Notes: generated by a model from the letters alone, not told the origin. DNA of 64,000 nucleotides from Chryseobacterium sp. LJ668 (GCF_019613955.1 NZ_CP080443.1:1736001-1800000); one strand, 5' to 3'. Shown: positions 1 to 13,197, counted from the stretch's first letter. Numbers and translations: made by a program.

Positions 1-104
1 TCGTTGTCCCCCTTCACCTAACCTTCCACGTTAAATTTTTCTCTCAGACTTTCAGTGTCTTATGCTGTTATATGAATTAAACTTCAACATGATGTTAATT
101 AAAT

Positions 105-135
105 TTGTGTGGATATAGAAAATGCCCTATCTTTG
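105..135 (+). promoter_or_regulatory. rRNA operon promoter P1
   Basis: A TTG at 105-107 and TATCTTTG at 128-135 are separated by 20 bases. This matches the Bacteroidota primary sigma pattern (TTG near -33, TAnnTTTG near -7). It is the most distal of three such promoters ahead of the 16S gene. Confidence 0.8.
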
Positions 136-249
136 CCCCACTGAAAACGAGAGTGATTGGTAGCGCAGGAGAGCCTTAAAGCGGGCGTTTAAAGAAGATC
201 CTATTTGGATATAAATTTAGGGAATTGCAAAAATTTAGTTGATAAAAAT

Positions 250-279
250 TTGTGAGGAAAGAAAAAGTTTATATCTTTG
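250..279 (+). promoter_or_regulatory. rRNA operon promoter P2
   Basis: A TTG at 250-252 and TATCTTTG at 272-279 are separated by 19 bases, again the Bacteroidota promoter pattern. The -7 element is identical to that of P1. Both promoters are followed by AGCGCAGGAG (162-171 after P1, 296-305 after P2), so the promoter block looks duplicated. Confidence 0.8.
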
Positions 280-376
280 CAGTCCCGATAAAGGGAGCGC
301 AGGAGTAGGGAAGTTTAGGTGTTGTAAATGGGAGATTAGGGTTACTAAAAAAACTTTAAATTTTTCACAAAAACAT

Positions 377-407
377 TTGGCTGTTTCGGAATAAATTATT
401 ACTTTTG
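377..407 (+). promoter_or_regulatory. rRNA operon promoter P3
   Basis: A TTG at 377-379 and TACTTTTG at 400-407 are separated by 20 bases. This is the promoter nearest to 16S. A related leader motif, GAGCGGAAGAG, lies at 455-465. Confidence 0.78.
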
Positions 408-550
408 CACACGCAAATACGGCAAAGCCCAACGACAGAAAAGGGTGGCCGGGGGAGCGGAAGAGAAGAGATCATTGAAAAATAGATATAACAACCAAGT
501 AAGGAAAAACTAAAGCGTCAAAACTTTGAGTGAGCGTAAGACAAACATAC

Positions 551-2066
<1,516 letters not shown>

Positions 2067-2246
2067 AGAGCGTCCTTAGACGTTAAACAAAAAAAGATAC
2101 TTAAATGTATCATATACTTGCTTAAAAGAAAACGTTTTAGTTTTTACTCGGTTGCTTATATTATAAAAATACAAAACCCACTAGAAATTAGTATTAGGGA
2201 AGAGAGATAATTAACAATTATTAATTAATAATTATTAATTAGAGAG

Positions 2247-2320
2247 AGTCTCGTAGCTCAGCTGGTTAGAGCGCTACACTGATAATGTAGAGGTCGGCAG
2301 TTCGAGCCTGCCCGAGACTA
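2247..2320 (+). tRNA. tRNA-Ile (GAT)
   Basis: A full cloverleaf can be folded: the acceptor arms AGTCTCG (2247-2253) and CGAGACT (2313-2319) pair, A2320 is the discriminator, and the anticodon loop CTGATAA gives GAT. CCA is not encoded. It lies in the 16S-23S spacer, where tRNA-Ile usually sits. Confidence 0.96.
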
Positions 2321-2331
2321 CTAATTGAAGG

Positions 2332-2414
2332 GATTAAAGTATTAAAAAGTTGAAAGATTAAAATATTAGCGATTGTTAATTTTTTAATTATTAAATCTTT
2401 TAATCATTTAATCT
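2332..2414 (+). repeat. AT-rich inverted octad repeats between the spacer tRNAs
   Basis: The spacer between the two tRNAs holds a left arm of degenerate eight-base units of the type GATTAAAA (2332-2367). A right arm reads as the same unit on the opposite strand (about 2377-2414). The arms can pair into a long AT stem, which may act as an RNA processing stem separating the two tRNAs. No function is shown by the sequence alone. Confidence 0.55.
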
Positions 2415-2423
2415 TACCTAGAG

Positions 2424-2497
2424 GGGGAATTAGCTCAGCTGGCTAGAGCGCCTGCCTTGCACGCAGGAGGTCAAGGGTTCGACTCCCTTATTCTCCA
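2424..2497 (+). tRNA. tRNA-Ala (TGC)
   Basis: The acceptor arms GGGGAAT (2424-2430) and ATTCTCC (2490-2496) pair with one G-T. The anticodon loop CTTGCAC gives TGC, and A2497 is the discriminator. CCA is not encoded. The Ile-Ala pair in the 16S-23S spacer is the standard bacterial arrangement. Confidence 0.96.
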
Positions 2498-2703
2498 CAG
2501 TTTTGCGAGTTTGATTTAAAAGTACGATGGATAGAGCCAAAACAAATATCCGTTTATCAGACTTTCAGAAAGACATAAGATCATTGACATTAACGGTAAA
2601 AATATCACAAAGAGAAAACCGAGCGCAATTAAGCGTTTGAGTTTACAAAAATAGCTTGGTAGTAATACTGAGCAAAAAATACTGAACTAATTAATAATTA
2701 GGA

Positions 2704-5460
<2,757 letters not shown>

Positions 5461-5526
5461 CCTAATTGGCAACGCTTAATTGCGCAATCAAGGTTCTCTC
5501 TTTGTGAACATTTTTATCGATAAAAA

Positions 5527-5568
5527 GCCATAAGCTTAAGGCCTAAAACCTAATGCTTACAGCTATAT
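5527..5568 (+). repeat. Degenerate heptad array in the 23S-5S spacer
   Basis: Six consecutive seven-base units of consensus GCYTAAN fill 5527-5568: GCCATAA, GCTTAAG, GCCTAAA, ACCTAAT, GCTTACA and GCTATAT. The same degenerate unit recurs between rpsI and rpsB (37671-37705 and 37740-37769). Confidence 0.6.
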
Positions 5569-5577
5569 ACAACCTTT

Positions 5578-5683
<106 letters not shown>

Positions 5684-5692
5684 CTTTTTTTT

Positions 5693-5730
5693 AAAGCTCC
5701 TTTATCAAACGATAAAGGAGCTTTTTTTTT
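5693..5730 (+). terminator. rRNA operon terminator
   Basis: GCTCCTTTATC (5696-5706) and GATAAAGGAGC (5711-5721) form a perfect 11-base-pair stem around AAAC, followed by a run of nine T. This is a classic intrinsic terminator ending the rRNA operon. Confidence 0.95.
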
Positions 5731-6278
5731 GAAATAAACTGAAGCTAAATTTAAAGCTGACACAAAGGCAAAAATTATCTTGATATTTAAATAGCAGATT
5801 TTTTTATGTCCAGCCGACTTTAACAGGCCGCTCCTCCGGAGCTTGATCATCTTAACTGATCAATCAATCAATCAATCAATCAATATGATCTATGTTCTAT
5901 GAACAGCTCGCCACTTCGTGGCTCTGCGGCGTAAAGAATCTTTTAGCTTACAACCTGTCATAAAACTCCGTTTACGTTGACCAATAAAGAATTGTTTTGT
6001 TATCAATTAGAATGAAGTTCAATACAAAAACGTGATTACCGAAACTTAAACCTAAACCTAAATCAGAAATTTTAATATTTTTGACACCGCATGAGGGAAT
6101 ATACCTCACCCTAACCCCGATCGAAACGACATCCTTTTGTGTTCTTTGGAAAAAGCACAGGCAACAAAAAAGATACAGTGAAGAAAGGGTAGAAGCTCCT
6201 GATGATAGTGAAAGTGATAATTAGTAAAGTTTTGAATGCTTTAAGAAACTGCCGAACTGTTGAAATTAATTTAGGCTC
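5731..6278. other. Gene-free stretch with hairpins and a tetranucleotide repeat
   Basis: I see no convincing gene in these 548 bases. They hold a small GC-rich hairpin, GCTCC/GGAGC, near 5830-5842. An inverted repeat TTGATCA (5843-5849) / TGATCAA (5857-5863) follows, then six tandem CAAT units at 5861-5884. The 5810-5845 part (read on the minus strand as GCTCCGGAGGAGCGGCCTG) resembles the GCTCC-GGAGC palindromes often scattered between Bacteroidota genes, but that cannot be confirmed from one window. Confidence 0.6.
5861..5884. repeat. (CAAT)6 tandem repeat
   Basis: Six perfect copies of the tetranucleotide CAAT occur at 5861-5884, preceded by TGAT. They lie in non-coding DNA, so a change in copy number would not shift a reading frame. 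The nearest gene is the leftward Omp85-like gene, whose 3' end is about 395 bases away. Confidence 0.85.
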
Positions 6279-7883
6279 TTAAAACCTACTCAGAATTCCC
6301 CAGTGGATTTTGATATCATTAAATTTGAAAGGATTCCCAAATTCATTACCATTCGATAGCTGAAAACTCATTAAACCAATCGGAATAAAAAAGTTAAAAC
6401 CCAGCCCGACACTGTATAATTTTGGCTTTACCTTGAGCGATTTGTTATTTAGCTGCCCATATTGTCCAAATACATCGAAAAATGCCTGATTACCGATCAG
6501 ATACCGATATTCCAGACCTCCGTAATAGTAGAAATCGGCGGCAAGAGAATTTTCATTAAAACCGCGTAAGGAATTCCAGCCTCCAAAACGGTAGAGCTCG
6601 TTGGCAGAAAAATCAATTTTAGAATCCATCATTGCACCTTCGCCTTTTATATTGAGAAAGTGATTACCGTTGATGTGATAATTATGTTCCCCGAAAAAGT
6701 AAAACTGATTTTGCGGAGCCGTAACATCATCTTTGGTATAAACGGTCGTCAGATAATCATATCCGGCGCTAATTTTCGTCTTATAAAGAAACAAATCAAT
6801 GTCTGTAGGTTCTATCATTTCAAACCAGATTCCGATGCCTTTTTTGTTGTAATCTTTTCCCTGAACGTAAAGTGAATCGATAATTGTAGAGCTTTCAAAA
6901 GTTCCCCGCAGACCTATCTTATTTCGACTGTTCATGTGATAATATAAAGCAGGAAGTGCTTTTACATTGGCAAAAGTAGAATCTTGTCTGAAAATATTTA
7001 CTTTCATATTCAAACCAACATTTGACTTAAATAAATATGGAATATCGGTTTGTAAATCGAAATTTTGACCTTTATCCGGGTTTCTCTGCCAATATAAATT
7101 CACAGTTTCAAAACTGTTAAACATATTTCTGAAATTGACATTCAGTGTTCCGTTTAGAGTGAATTTTTCTGTTTTATCATTTCCAAAACCAATGACACCA
7201 TCAAAACTATTGGTCTTTTTCTTTTCCATAAACAGATAAATCTGTGTAGAATCTTTTGTGAAAAGCGTTTGTGGTGGCCGTTCGAGGCTTACAAAAGCAT
7301 GGCTCTGAAAATTTTTATTGATCGAAATCAAATTTTTATCATCGTATGTTTTTCCTTTAAATTCCTTCTCGAGATTTTTCATAAATCTTTTAGGAACTTT
7401 CGAATACCCTTTTACCACAAAACCATCGATTGTCCGTTTATCATTTTTATTAATATCGAGCTCTACATTAGGATACCCGTTTTTCTGACCTTTGTATTTT
7501 GACTTGATTCTGCTGAATGCAAAACCATCATCAATATATTTTTTGTTGATTACTTTTTTGGTTGAGTCTAAATTTTTAGTGAAAAATTCACTTTGTAATT
7601 TATGTTTTTTGATGATAGAATCTGAAAGTGTGACAAATGTCTCGTTAAAATTTTTCCCTTTATCATAAATGATTTCTGTGCTGTCACCTTTTATTTTCAC
7701 TTCTTTCAACTCAGTGAAGAAGTAATTGCTTTGCGCTAAAGAATCGAGAAATTTGACTGCAGAAGCTGAATCTTTTACCTTTTTTTTGACTTTAGTTTCA
7801 GAATCGATCAGAAAATAATGCTTTTTCTGCGCTTGTACAAAAACGCAAAACAGGATAAAAAATATGTTTAGAAATAATTTCAA
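6279..7883 (-). CDS. Omp85/BamA-like outer membrane beta-barrel protein
   Basis: A 534-residue protein with an N-terminal signal peptide ending near FVQAQ (about 1-18). A POTRA-like region follows (roughly residues 150-225, around IDGFVVKGY), then a C-terminal barrel of alternating strands. LRGF at about residues 439-442 matches the conserved VRGF/LRGF motif of Omp85 barrels, and the chain ends in aromatic SRF. Members insert or translocate proteins or lipids at the outer membrane. Here the partner is unknown, and it is shorter than true BamA, with only one obvious POTRA. The only usable start is TTG at 7883, because a stop lies three codons upstream and no Met follows for a long way. Confidence 0.85.
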   Translation of the reverse strand: MKLFLNIFFILFCVFVQAQKKHYFLIDSETKVKKKVKDSASAVKFLDSLAQSNYFFTELKEVKIKGDSTEIIYDKGKNFNETFVTLSDSIIKKHKLQSEFFTKNLDSTKKVINKKYIDDGFAFSRIKSKYKGQKNGYPNVELDINKNDKRTIDGFVVKGYSKVPKRFMKNLEKEFKGKTYDDKNLISINKNFQSHAFVSLERPPQTLFTKDSTQIYLFMEKKKTNSFDGVIGFGNDKTEKFTLNGTLNVNFRNMFNSFETVNLYWQRNPDKGQNFDLQTDIPYLFKSNVGLNMKVNIFRQDSTFANVKALPALYYHMNSRNKIGLRGTFESSTIIDSLYVQGKDYNKKGIGIWFEMIEPTDIDLFLYKTKISAGYDYLTTVYTKDDVTAPQNQFYFFGEHNYHINGNHFLNIKGEGAMMDSKIDFSANELYRFGGWNSLRGFNENSLAADFYYYGGLEYRYLIGNQAFFDVFGQYGQLNNKSLKVKPKLYSVGLGFNFFIPIGLMSFQLSNGNEFGNPFKFNDIKIHWGILSRF

Positions 7884-7941
7884 CTTTTCTTAATGGTCCA
7901 AATATTTTAATACTAACTAAAATTTGTTTTAATAACTGAAT

Positions 7942-8736
7942 TTAAGCTAGTTTATTATACTTTTTCATGAGATTCTCATATGTTCCCTGTGGCAAAACCC
8001 ATTTCAAAGGAACTCCGATCTTCTGTCCGAATTTACCGAAATAATAATGAGCTTTCCACTTATTTTTAGCTAAAAGTGCATCAATATATTTTGCAACTTC
8101 TGACGGTTCGGTTCCGACGCCAACATGAGAATTCATCAAAGCATATACTTTATCAAAAACAGTTGCGTAAGGCTCAGAAACTTTGGTTTTCACTCTGTTT
8201 TCTGCTATATTAGTTTTTATATCACCCAGATGAAGCGAGCAGACATCAATATTCCAAGAGTAAACTTCGTATCGCATTGCTTCTGTTACTTTGTCTAACG
8301 CAGATTTTGAAGCAGAATAAAATCCACGAAAAGGTAGCCCCATCTCACTTCCAATACTCGAAACATTGATGATTTTCCCAAATTTATTCTCTCTCATTTT
8401 AGGTAAAACAGCGCTCATCATCTGAACGGCACCCACAAGATTCAGATTAAAAAGTTTTAAAATATCTTCTTTAGTAGAATCTTCCACAGAACCAACCATT
8501 CCCATTCCGGCGTTATTTATTAAGACATCGATTCTGGTTTCTGTCTTCAGAATTTCAGCAATTGCACTCTGAACAGCGTTGTTGTCGGTAATATCAGTAG
8601 GGATTGATTTGAAAAACTGACTTTCGGTAAATTTCCGGCTTAAACCGTAAACTTTATGACCTTTCTTCCCGAAATATTCTGCTAATACGAATCCTATTCC
8701 TGAGGAAGTTCCGGTGATGATGATTGTTTGTGACAT
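7942..8736 (-). CDS. SDR family oxidoreductase
   Basis: A 264-residue classical short-chain dehydrogenase/reductase. Visible motifs are the cofactor-binding TGTSSGIG (residues 8-15), NNAG (74-77), the catalytic serine in VSS (126-127) and the YSASK catalytic pair Y140/K144. It would reduce or oxidise a carbonyl/alcohol with NAD(P)H; the substrate cannot be read from the sequence. The start directly abuts the stop of the upstream gene at 8737, so it is probably cotranscribed with that gene and aroA. Confidence 0.9.
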   Translation of the reverse strand: MSQTIIITGTSSGIGFVLAEYFGKKGHKVYGLSRKFTESQFFKSIPTDITDNNAVQSAIAEILKTETRIDVLINNAGMGMVGSVEDSTKEDILKLFNLNLVGAVQMMSAVLPKMRENKFGKIINVSSIGSEMGLPFRGFYSASKSALDKVTEAMRYEVYSWNIDVCSLHLGDIKTNIAENRVKTKVSEPYATVFDKVYALMNSHVGVGTEPSEVAKYIDALLAKNKWKAHYYFGKFGQKIGVPLKWVLPQGTYENLMKKYNKLA

Positions 8737-9399
8737 TTAGTAATAGAAATATTTATTTGATTGAGGAATTTTGAATTTATTTTCGCCGATCCTAAAACCG
8801 TTCATTTTTATAAGTGTGGTAAATTTATGAATAATCTCTTTATGAAAATCTTTCGGTATATCTGTTTTTTCATCATCGCAAGTTGAATATTCTTCATCGA
8901 TAATTACTTTACCTGTGGAGAAATTGACTTCGTTGATGACATTATAATCACAGGTGTCATCCAATTGATGTTGCACACCAATCAGATAAAAATCTCCATT
9001 TTGAAATCTAAATGTATATTTTGACGTTTCTGAATGTCTCGAGTTTGTGAAAAAGTGCTGAGAAATGATAAGACAGTTATGTTTTATCATTACATTAAGC
9101 TCATTAGTGGTAGGATAAAATCCGAATTTACTGTCGATTATTATTGTAGAATTTTCCTTCCAGATTTTTAAGTTTCCACTGATGTTTTTGAGAATATAAA
9201 ATTTCCGCTCAAGTCCTTCTGATTTTGTTTTTATGTTGGTATTGAAAATTATGACTGTCTCTTCTTTTCCGTCTTTATCCAAATCTCCTTTTACTTCCAG
9301 AATTTTTTCATAATTCTTTGGAATTGTAAAATTTTTAAGTTCTTGAGAGCGTAGGAATGTAGAAATGATTAATGCAATAAACAAAAAGAGATTTTTCAT
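8737..9399 (-). CDS. Secreted protein of unknown function
   Basis: A 220-residue protein with an N-terminal signal peptide (hydrophobic residues 4-16, then RSQE). A segment GDLDKDGKEE near residue 40 resembles the calcium-binding DxDxDG loops of FG-GAP/VCBS-like repeats. Two cysteines occur in the C-terminal half (DDTCDYN and STCDDE), compatible with a disulfide. No family is recognised with confidence. Its start overlaps the aroA stop as ATGA, showing translational coupling, yet its product is probably exported, so the operon link may not be functional. Confidence 0.75.
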   Translation of the reverse strand: MKNLFLFIALIISTFLRSQELKNFTIPKNYEKILEVKGDLDKDGKEETVIIFNTNIKTKSEGLERKFYILKNISGNLKIWKENSTIIIDSKFGFYPTTNELNVMIKHNCLIISQHFFTNSRHSETSKYTFRFQNGDFYLIGVQHQLDDTCDYNVINEVNFSTGKVIIDEEYSTCDDEKTDIPKDFHKEIIHKFTTLIKMNGFRIGENKFKIPQSNKYFYY

Positions 9400-10622
9400 G
9401 AGTCTTTGTTTAAAATTTCAGACAAATCTTCCCAAAACGTCGGGTAAGATTTATCGACAACATTTTCATCTTCAATATTCAATTTTTTAATCAAACAAAA
9501 TGGTGCAAAACTCATCGCCATTCTGTGATCCTGATATGTTTTGATGGATATTTCTTCCTCAATGTCTTTAAATGCTAAAGATTTTATGGTTGAATCTGTA
9601 ATTTCAGTTTCTGCTCCCAGCTTTTTAAGTTCTTGATGTAAAGCCAAAAGTCGATCAGTTTCTTTTACTTTTAAAGTTCCCAAGCCTGAAATTTCAAACG
9701 GAATTTTCAAAGCTGCTGCGGTTACACAAAGCGTTTGAGCAATATCCGGACAGTTGTTCATATCCAAAATAATATTTTCAGGAAAATGGAAATTTTCAAT
9801 AGGTTGAAGGGTCAGTTTGTGTTCGTCTTCTGTGAAAATAGTTTTAATTCCGAAAAACTTTTCATAAATATGAGTAATGACAGAATCTCCTTGTGTTGAT
9901 TCCTTGTAAAAACTTTTCAGATGTATCGTTTCTCTTCCGATTGCTGCAAATGAATAGAAGTAAGACGCCGAACTCCAGTCACTCTCTACTTCATAATTGA
10001 TGTTTGATAAGCGATTATTGATGAATGATTCAACTTTGATTGTGTTCCCTACAAATGTATTTTTAATGCCGAATCTTGTCATAATATCTAAAGTCATTTC
10101 AATATATGACCTTGAAGTAATGTCTCCGATCAAATTTATTTCTAAACCATTTTCTAACTTTCCCGCTACCAATAAGAGCGAAGTAATGAACTGACTCGAA
10201 ATATTTGCAGGAATAATTACTTTTTTCCGGATAATTTTTCTTCCTGTAATTTTCAAAGGCGGAAAGCCTTCATTTTCTAAATATTTGATGTCAACTCCCA
10301 AATTTTGTAAAGCATTCACCAGATCTAGGATAGGTCTTTCTCTCATTCTTCCGGAACCGGTAAGAATGGTCGTTTTTCCTTCCTGAATTGAATAATAGGA
10401 TGTCAAAAAACGCATTGCCGTTCCTGCATGATGAATGTCGACAGTTTCAGTACTTGAAGAGAGTGCTTTTTTGAGTAATTGTGTGTCTTGAGAATTTGAT
10501 AAATTCCCGATTTGTATGTTTGAAAATAAACTTTCTAAAATCAACAAACGATTCGAAATACTTTTCGAACCGCTGATTTGTATGGTTTTATTTTCTGTTA
10601 ATTTTGATTTTTCTAACTTCAT
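9396..10622 (-). CDS. aroA: 3-phosphoshikimate 1-carboxyvinyltransferase (EPSP synthase)
   Basis: A 408-residue cytosolic enzyme that joins shikimate-3-phosphate and phosphoenolpyruvate in the sixth step of the shikimate pathway to chorismate. The substrate-binding GSKSISNR lies at residues 18-25. HAGTAMRFL matches the family NAGTAMRFL with His replacing Asn, and DHRMAMSFA near the C-terminus is the other hallmark. The length is slightly below the usual 420-430. It heads a leftward set with the secreted protein and SDR genes. Confidence 0.95.
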   Translation of the reverse strand: MKLEKSKLTENKTIQISGSKSISNRLLILESLFSNIQIGNLSNSQDTQLLKKALSSSTETVDIHHAGTAMRFLTSYYSIQEGKTTILTGSGRMRERPILDLVNALQNLGVDIKYLENEGFPPLKITGRKIIRKKVIIPANISSQFITSLLLVAGKLENGLEINLIGDITSRSYIEMTLDIMTRFGIKNTFVGNTIKVESFINNRLSNINYEVESDWSSASYFYSFAAIGRETIHLKSFYKESTQGDSVITHIYEKFFGIKTIFTEDEHKLTLQPIENFHFPENIILDMNNCPDIAQTLCVTAAALKIPFEISGLGTLKVKETDRLLALHQELKKLGAETEITDSTIKSLAFKDIEEEISIKTYQDHRMAMSFAPFCLIKKLNIEDENVVDKSYPTFWEDLSEILNKDS

Positions 10623-10675
10623 TATTTTTCCAGTTTAAGATTACATCAGATTTCAGAATTTAATAATTTACTATC

Positions 10676-11002
10676 CTATTTTAATTTATCATTATTCTGA
10701 TGCCGATCTTTATCCCGGTCAGTTTTAAGTTTCATTTTTCTGTCAAAAGCCTCCTGCAGATTGGTTCCGGTTTGGTTGGCCAGACATAAGGTGACAAATA
10801 AAACATCTGCCAATTCTTCACCTAAATCTTTTGTTTTATCACTTTCTTTTTCACTTTGCTCGCCATATCTTCTTGCAATGATTCTTGCAACTTCTCCGAC
10901 TTCTTCAGTAAGCATTGCCATATTGGTAAGCTCATTAAAATAGCGTACACCAATGGTTTTGATCCATTCGTCAACTTGCTGCTGAAGATTTGTAATTTCC
11001 AT
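10676..11002 (-). CDS. MazG-like nucleotide pyrophosphohydrolase
   Basis: A 108-residue all-alpha NTP-PPase of the MazG type. The metal-binding pattern is visible as EEVGE (residues 33-37) and EELAD (62-66). Such enzymes hydrolyse (d)NTPs to monophosphates and pyrophosphate, usually as house-cleaning enzymes. It is a single-domain short form, not the two-domain MazG of E. coli. Its start overlaps the stop of the small membrane protein upstream by one base. Confidence 0.88.
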   Translation of the reverse strand: MEITNLQQQVDEWIKTIGVRYFNELTNMAMLTEEVGEVARIIARRYGEQSEKESDKTKDLGEELADVLFVTLCLANQTGTNLQEAFDRKMKLKTDRDKDRHQNNDKLK

Positions 11003-11199
11003 TAAGATTTATGGCTAATCTGTTGTTCCAGTTCAATGATTTTAGTATTCAGCCTTGCTATTTCAACTTCTTTTTCTTGAATTTCTGAATCTCCCAATTT
11101 TCCAGTAAGATTAGCAACTCTTTTAAAAAACTTTCTTACGATTAGGTACACTACAGTAAGAATAATAAAGATAATTATGTTAAAAATATTTAAATCCAT
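11002..11199 (-). CDS. Small membrane-anchored coiled-coil protein
   Basis: A 65-residue protein with one N-terminal membrane segment (about residues 5-24) followed by a charged helix, KEVEIARLNTKIIELEQQ, with heptad spacing that suggests a short coiled coil. No family is recognised. It overlaps the MazG-like gene by one base and so is probably expressed with it. Confidence 0.65.
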   Translation of the reverse strand: MDLNIFNIIIFIILTVVYLIVRKFFKRVANLTGKLGDSEIQEKEVEIARLNTKIIELEQQISHKS

Positions 11200-11214
11200 C
11201 GATAAAAATTTAAA

Positions 11215-12624
11215 TTACTGATATGCTCCTAAGGTCGGGTTTGTCGTTCTGGTAACTCCTACAATATCGGTCGGAACTGTTGCAGCAACTAAGACCGACC
11301 CCTTATTTCTTGCCGGCGAATCTGCTTTTACCCGTAAATTCATCTGTGCAGTAAAGTAATTAATAAATTTCGGATCTTCATTTTTCACACTTTGAATCAC
11401 ATGAATTGCGTCAGAAAAATTATATCCTGCTTCTGAAGTGTTGTTGTATTTTATCGATGAATTTTGTATCAAATATTCAAATTGACTTGTACCTGCCTGC
11501 TCTAAATTTATAGAATTATCTCTGTCAGAATATACGATACTATTGAGGATGTCTAACTTCTGCAAAGCAGCAATTTCGATTACTCCATTTTCATTTTTCC
11601 ATTCGTTGGTTGCGAAAATTCCCATTCGGTTACGAGAACTCATAGTTCCAGAATAATTGGCAATTGTTGCGTGTTTATAAGTATGGTTTCCGCCTAATAA
11701 AATTCCAATCGCTGATTCTCCACAATTATTCATTACTAAATTTTCAGCATTAACTGTAGATCCTACAGCATAAATTCCGTATTCCTGAAAGGTGTGGATA
11801 AAAGAATTTTTTATTGTGGCAGTGGTCTGCTTCATATCAAGACCTTTTGTTCCCCCGAAAAGCCTGGTGTGGTTCATATTAAGAATAGAAGCAGGTTCCA
11901 TTTTGATAGAATTCCAGTTTCTAGGAATGGTATCGTAATATGGGTCGTTCCTGTCTCCACGCATGATGATTTGGTCTGCTTGAGTTCCGTTGAGATTTAG
12001 TTTTGCTCCGGCGGCAATTTTCATTCCGCTGTTTTTGTGAAAATACACTTTTGTTCCCGCCTGAACATCTAAAGTTATATTTTGATCAACGGTAAGATTA
12101 CCATATATGATTTTAGCTTTACTATTCGTCCAGTTTGTATTGCTAGTCAAAATATTAGGATTTGAAGGGGTCTGAATAAAAAATTCGGCATCCTGAACCA
12201 CAGAAAATAAAGTAACATGCTGTTGTCCTGCAGGGCTTGTGAAAATCACACGGTCTTCAGCAATTGCTTCAGGACCTGTTGCTTGCGGGGCAATTTCCAC
12301 AAAAATAAACAGACTGTCTTTCTTTCTTAAAGGAACATTGGTAAAATCATGACCCGCTTTTCCGTCAACATTGATTCTATATAAAGAAGCAGATCCTTTC
12401 TCAAGATTGATTCTCGGGATCATAATATCTTTGTCTTCATTATTATACACTTTCACAGCATAAGTTTCGGAGCGCACCTGATGATAAACGGTATCACAAA
12501 ATACAGTGTCTCTCGAAAAACTGAGTTCCTGAGACGGTGCACCAAAAGAAATCTCGTCTTTGTTGCAAGAAATGGCTAAAACAAACATCCAGAAAGAGCA
12601 AAACAGCAGTAATTTGAATTTCAT
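11215..12624 (-). CDS. Beta-helix lipoprotein
   Basis: A 469-residue protein with a lipoprotein signal (LAISCNK, lipidated Cys at about residue 20). The first third is beta-rich. From about residue 180 the chain resembles a right-handed parallel beta-helix, with repeats such as DVQAGTKVYFHKNSGMKI followed by LNLNGTQADQII, and pectate-lyase-like MNHTRLF and IKNSFIH turns. It is likely displayed on the outer membrane. The ligand is unknown, and no catalytic carbohydrate-active motif is obvious. Confidence 0.75.
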   Translation of the reverse strand: MKFKLLLFCSFWMFVLAISCNKDEISFGAPSQELSFSRDTVFCDTVYHQVRSETYAVKVYNNEDKDIMIPRINLEKGSASLYRINVDGKAGHDFTNVPLRKKDSLFIFVEIAPQATGPEAIAEDRVIFTSPAGQQHVTLFSVVQDAEFFIQTPSNPNILTSNTNWTNSKAKIIYGNLTVDQNITLDVQAGTKVYFHKNSGMKIAAGAKLNLNGTQADQIIMRGDRNDPYYDTIPRNWNSIKMEPASILNMNHTRLFGGTKGLDMKQTTATIKNSFIHTFQEYGIYAVGSTVNAENLVMNNCGESAIGILLGGNHTYKHATIANYSGTMSSRNRMGIFATNEWKNENGVIEIAALQKLDILNSIVYSDRDNSINLEQAGTSQFEYLIQNSSIKYNNTSEAGYNFSDAIHVIQSVKNEDPKFINYFTAQMNLRVKADSPARNKGSVLVAATVPTDIVGVTRTTNPTLGAYQ

Positions 12625-12789
12625 TGAAATTTAAGTTTAAATAGATTCCAAATTTAACGAAAATACTTCAACTTTAATATGTTGCTATCCATTGTTTTTT
12701 CTATAGTTTGCTAACGATGTGTTTATTATAATGTTTTTCGATAAATTTCAAAATGGATTTGTTATCTGTGAAAAATTATTGCTTAACTA

Positions 12790-12820
12790 TTTGTATATTA
12801 TAAAAAAAATTGTATTTTTG
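12790..12820 (+). promoter_or_regulatory. Promoter of the bL31 gene
   Basis: A TTTG at 12790-12793 and TATTTTTG at 12813-12820 lie 19 bases apart. This is a very good match to the Bacteroidota promoter pattern, about 75 bases before the start codon. Confidence 0.8.
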
Positions 12821-12893
12821 CAACCTAAAATTTAGCAGAGAAATACCATTACTATTTCGAAAGCAAACTTTAATTTTTTTTAAAAATTGTATT

Positions 12894-13145
12894 ATGAAAA
12901 AAGGAATTCACCCAGAAAATTATAGACTTGTTGTTTTCAAAGATATGAGTAACGACGAAGTATTTGTAGGTAAATCTACTGCTGACACAAAAGACACGAT
13001 CGAGCACGAAGGTGTAGAGTACCCATTGATCAAAATGGAAATCTCTTCTAGCTCTCACCCTTTCTACACAGGAAAGACCAAATTGGTTGATACTGCAGGT
13101 AGAGTAGACAAGTTCATGAATAAATACAAGAAATTCTCTAAATAA
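12894..13145 (+). CDS. rpmE2: 50S ribosomal protein bL31 type B
   Basis: An 83-residue ribosomal protein beginning [15 protein letters not shown], the family's usual N-terminus. It lacks the CxxC zinc-binding cysteines of type A, so it is the zinc-independent form. The ATG at 12894 is chosen over an upstream frame extension because the extension overlaps the promoter and is not conserved-looking. It is transcribed alone, with its own promoter and terminator. Confidence 0.95.
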   Translation: MKKGIHPENYRLVVFKDMSNDEVFVGKSTADTKDTIEHEGVEYPLIKMEISSSSHPFYTGKTKLVDTAGRVDKFMNKYKKFSK

Positions 13146-13165
13146 TTTTTTGTTTTAAAATATTT

Positions 13166-13197
13166 AAAGTCTTCCAATTTTTGGGAGACTTTTTTTG
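13166..13197 (+). terminator. Terminator after the bL31 gene
   Basis: AAAGTCTTCC (13166-13175) and GGGAGACTTT (13183-13192) form a ten-pair stem with one G-T, followed by a T run. Confidence 0.9.

Noticed and set aside
5861..5884. Tandem repeat considered as a CRISPR-like array.
   Set aside because: Four-base units without spacers and no cas genes nearby; it is a simple tetranucleotide repeat.
12810..12893. N-terminal extension of bL31 by 28 residues.
   Set aside because: It overlaps the promoter -7 element and the family begins at [10 protein letters not shown] (12894).
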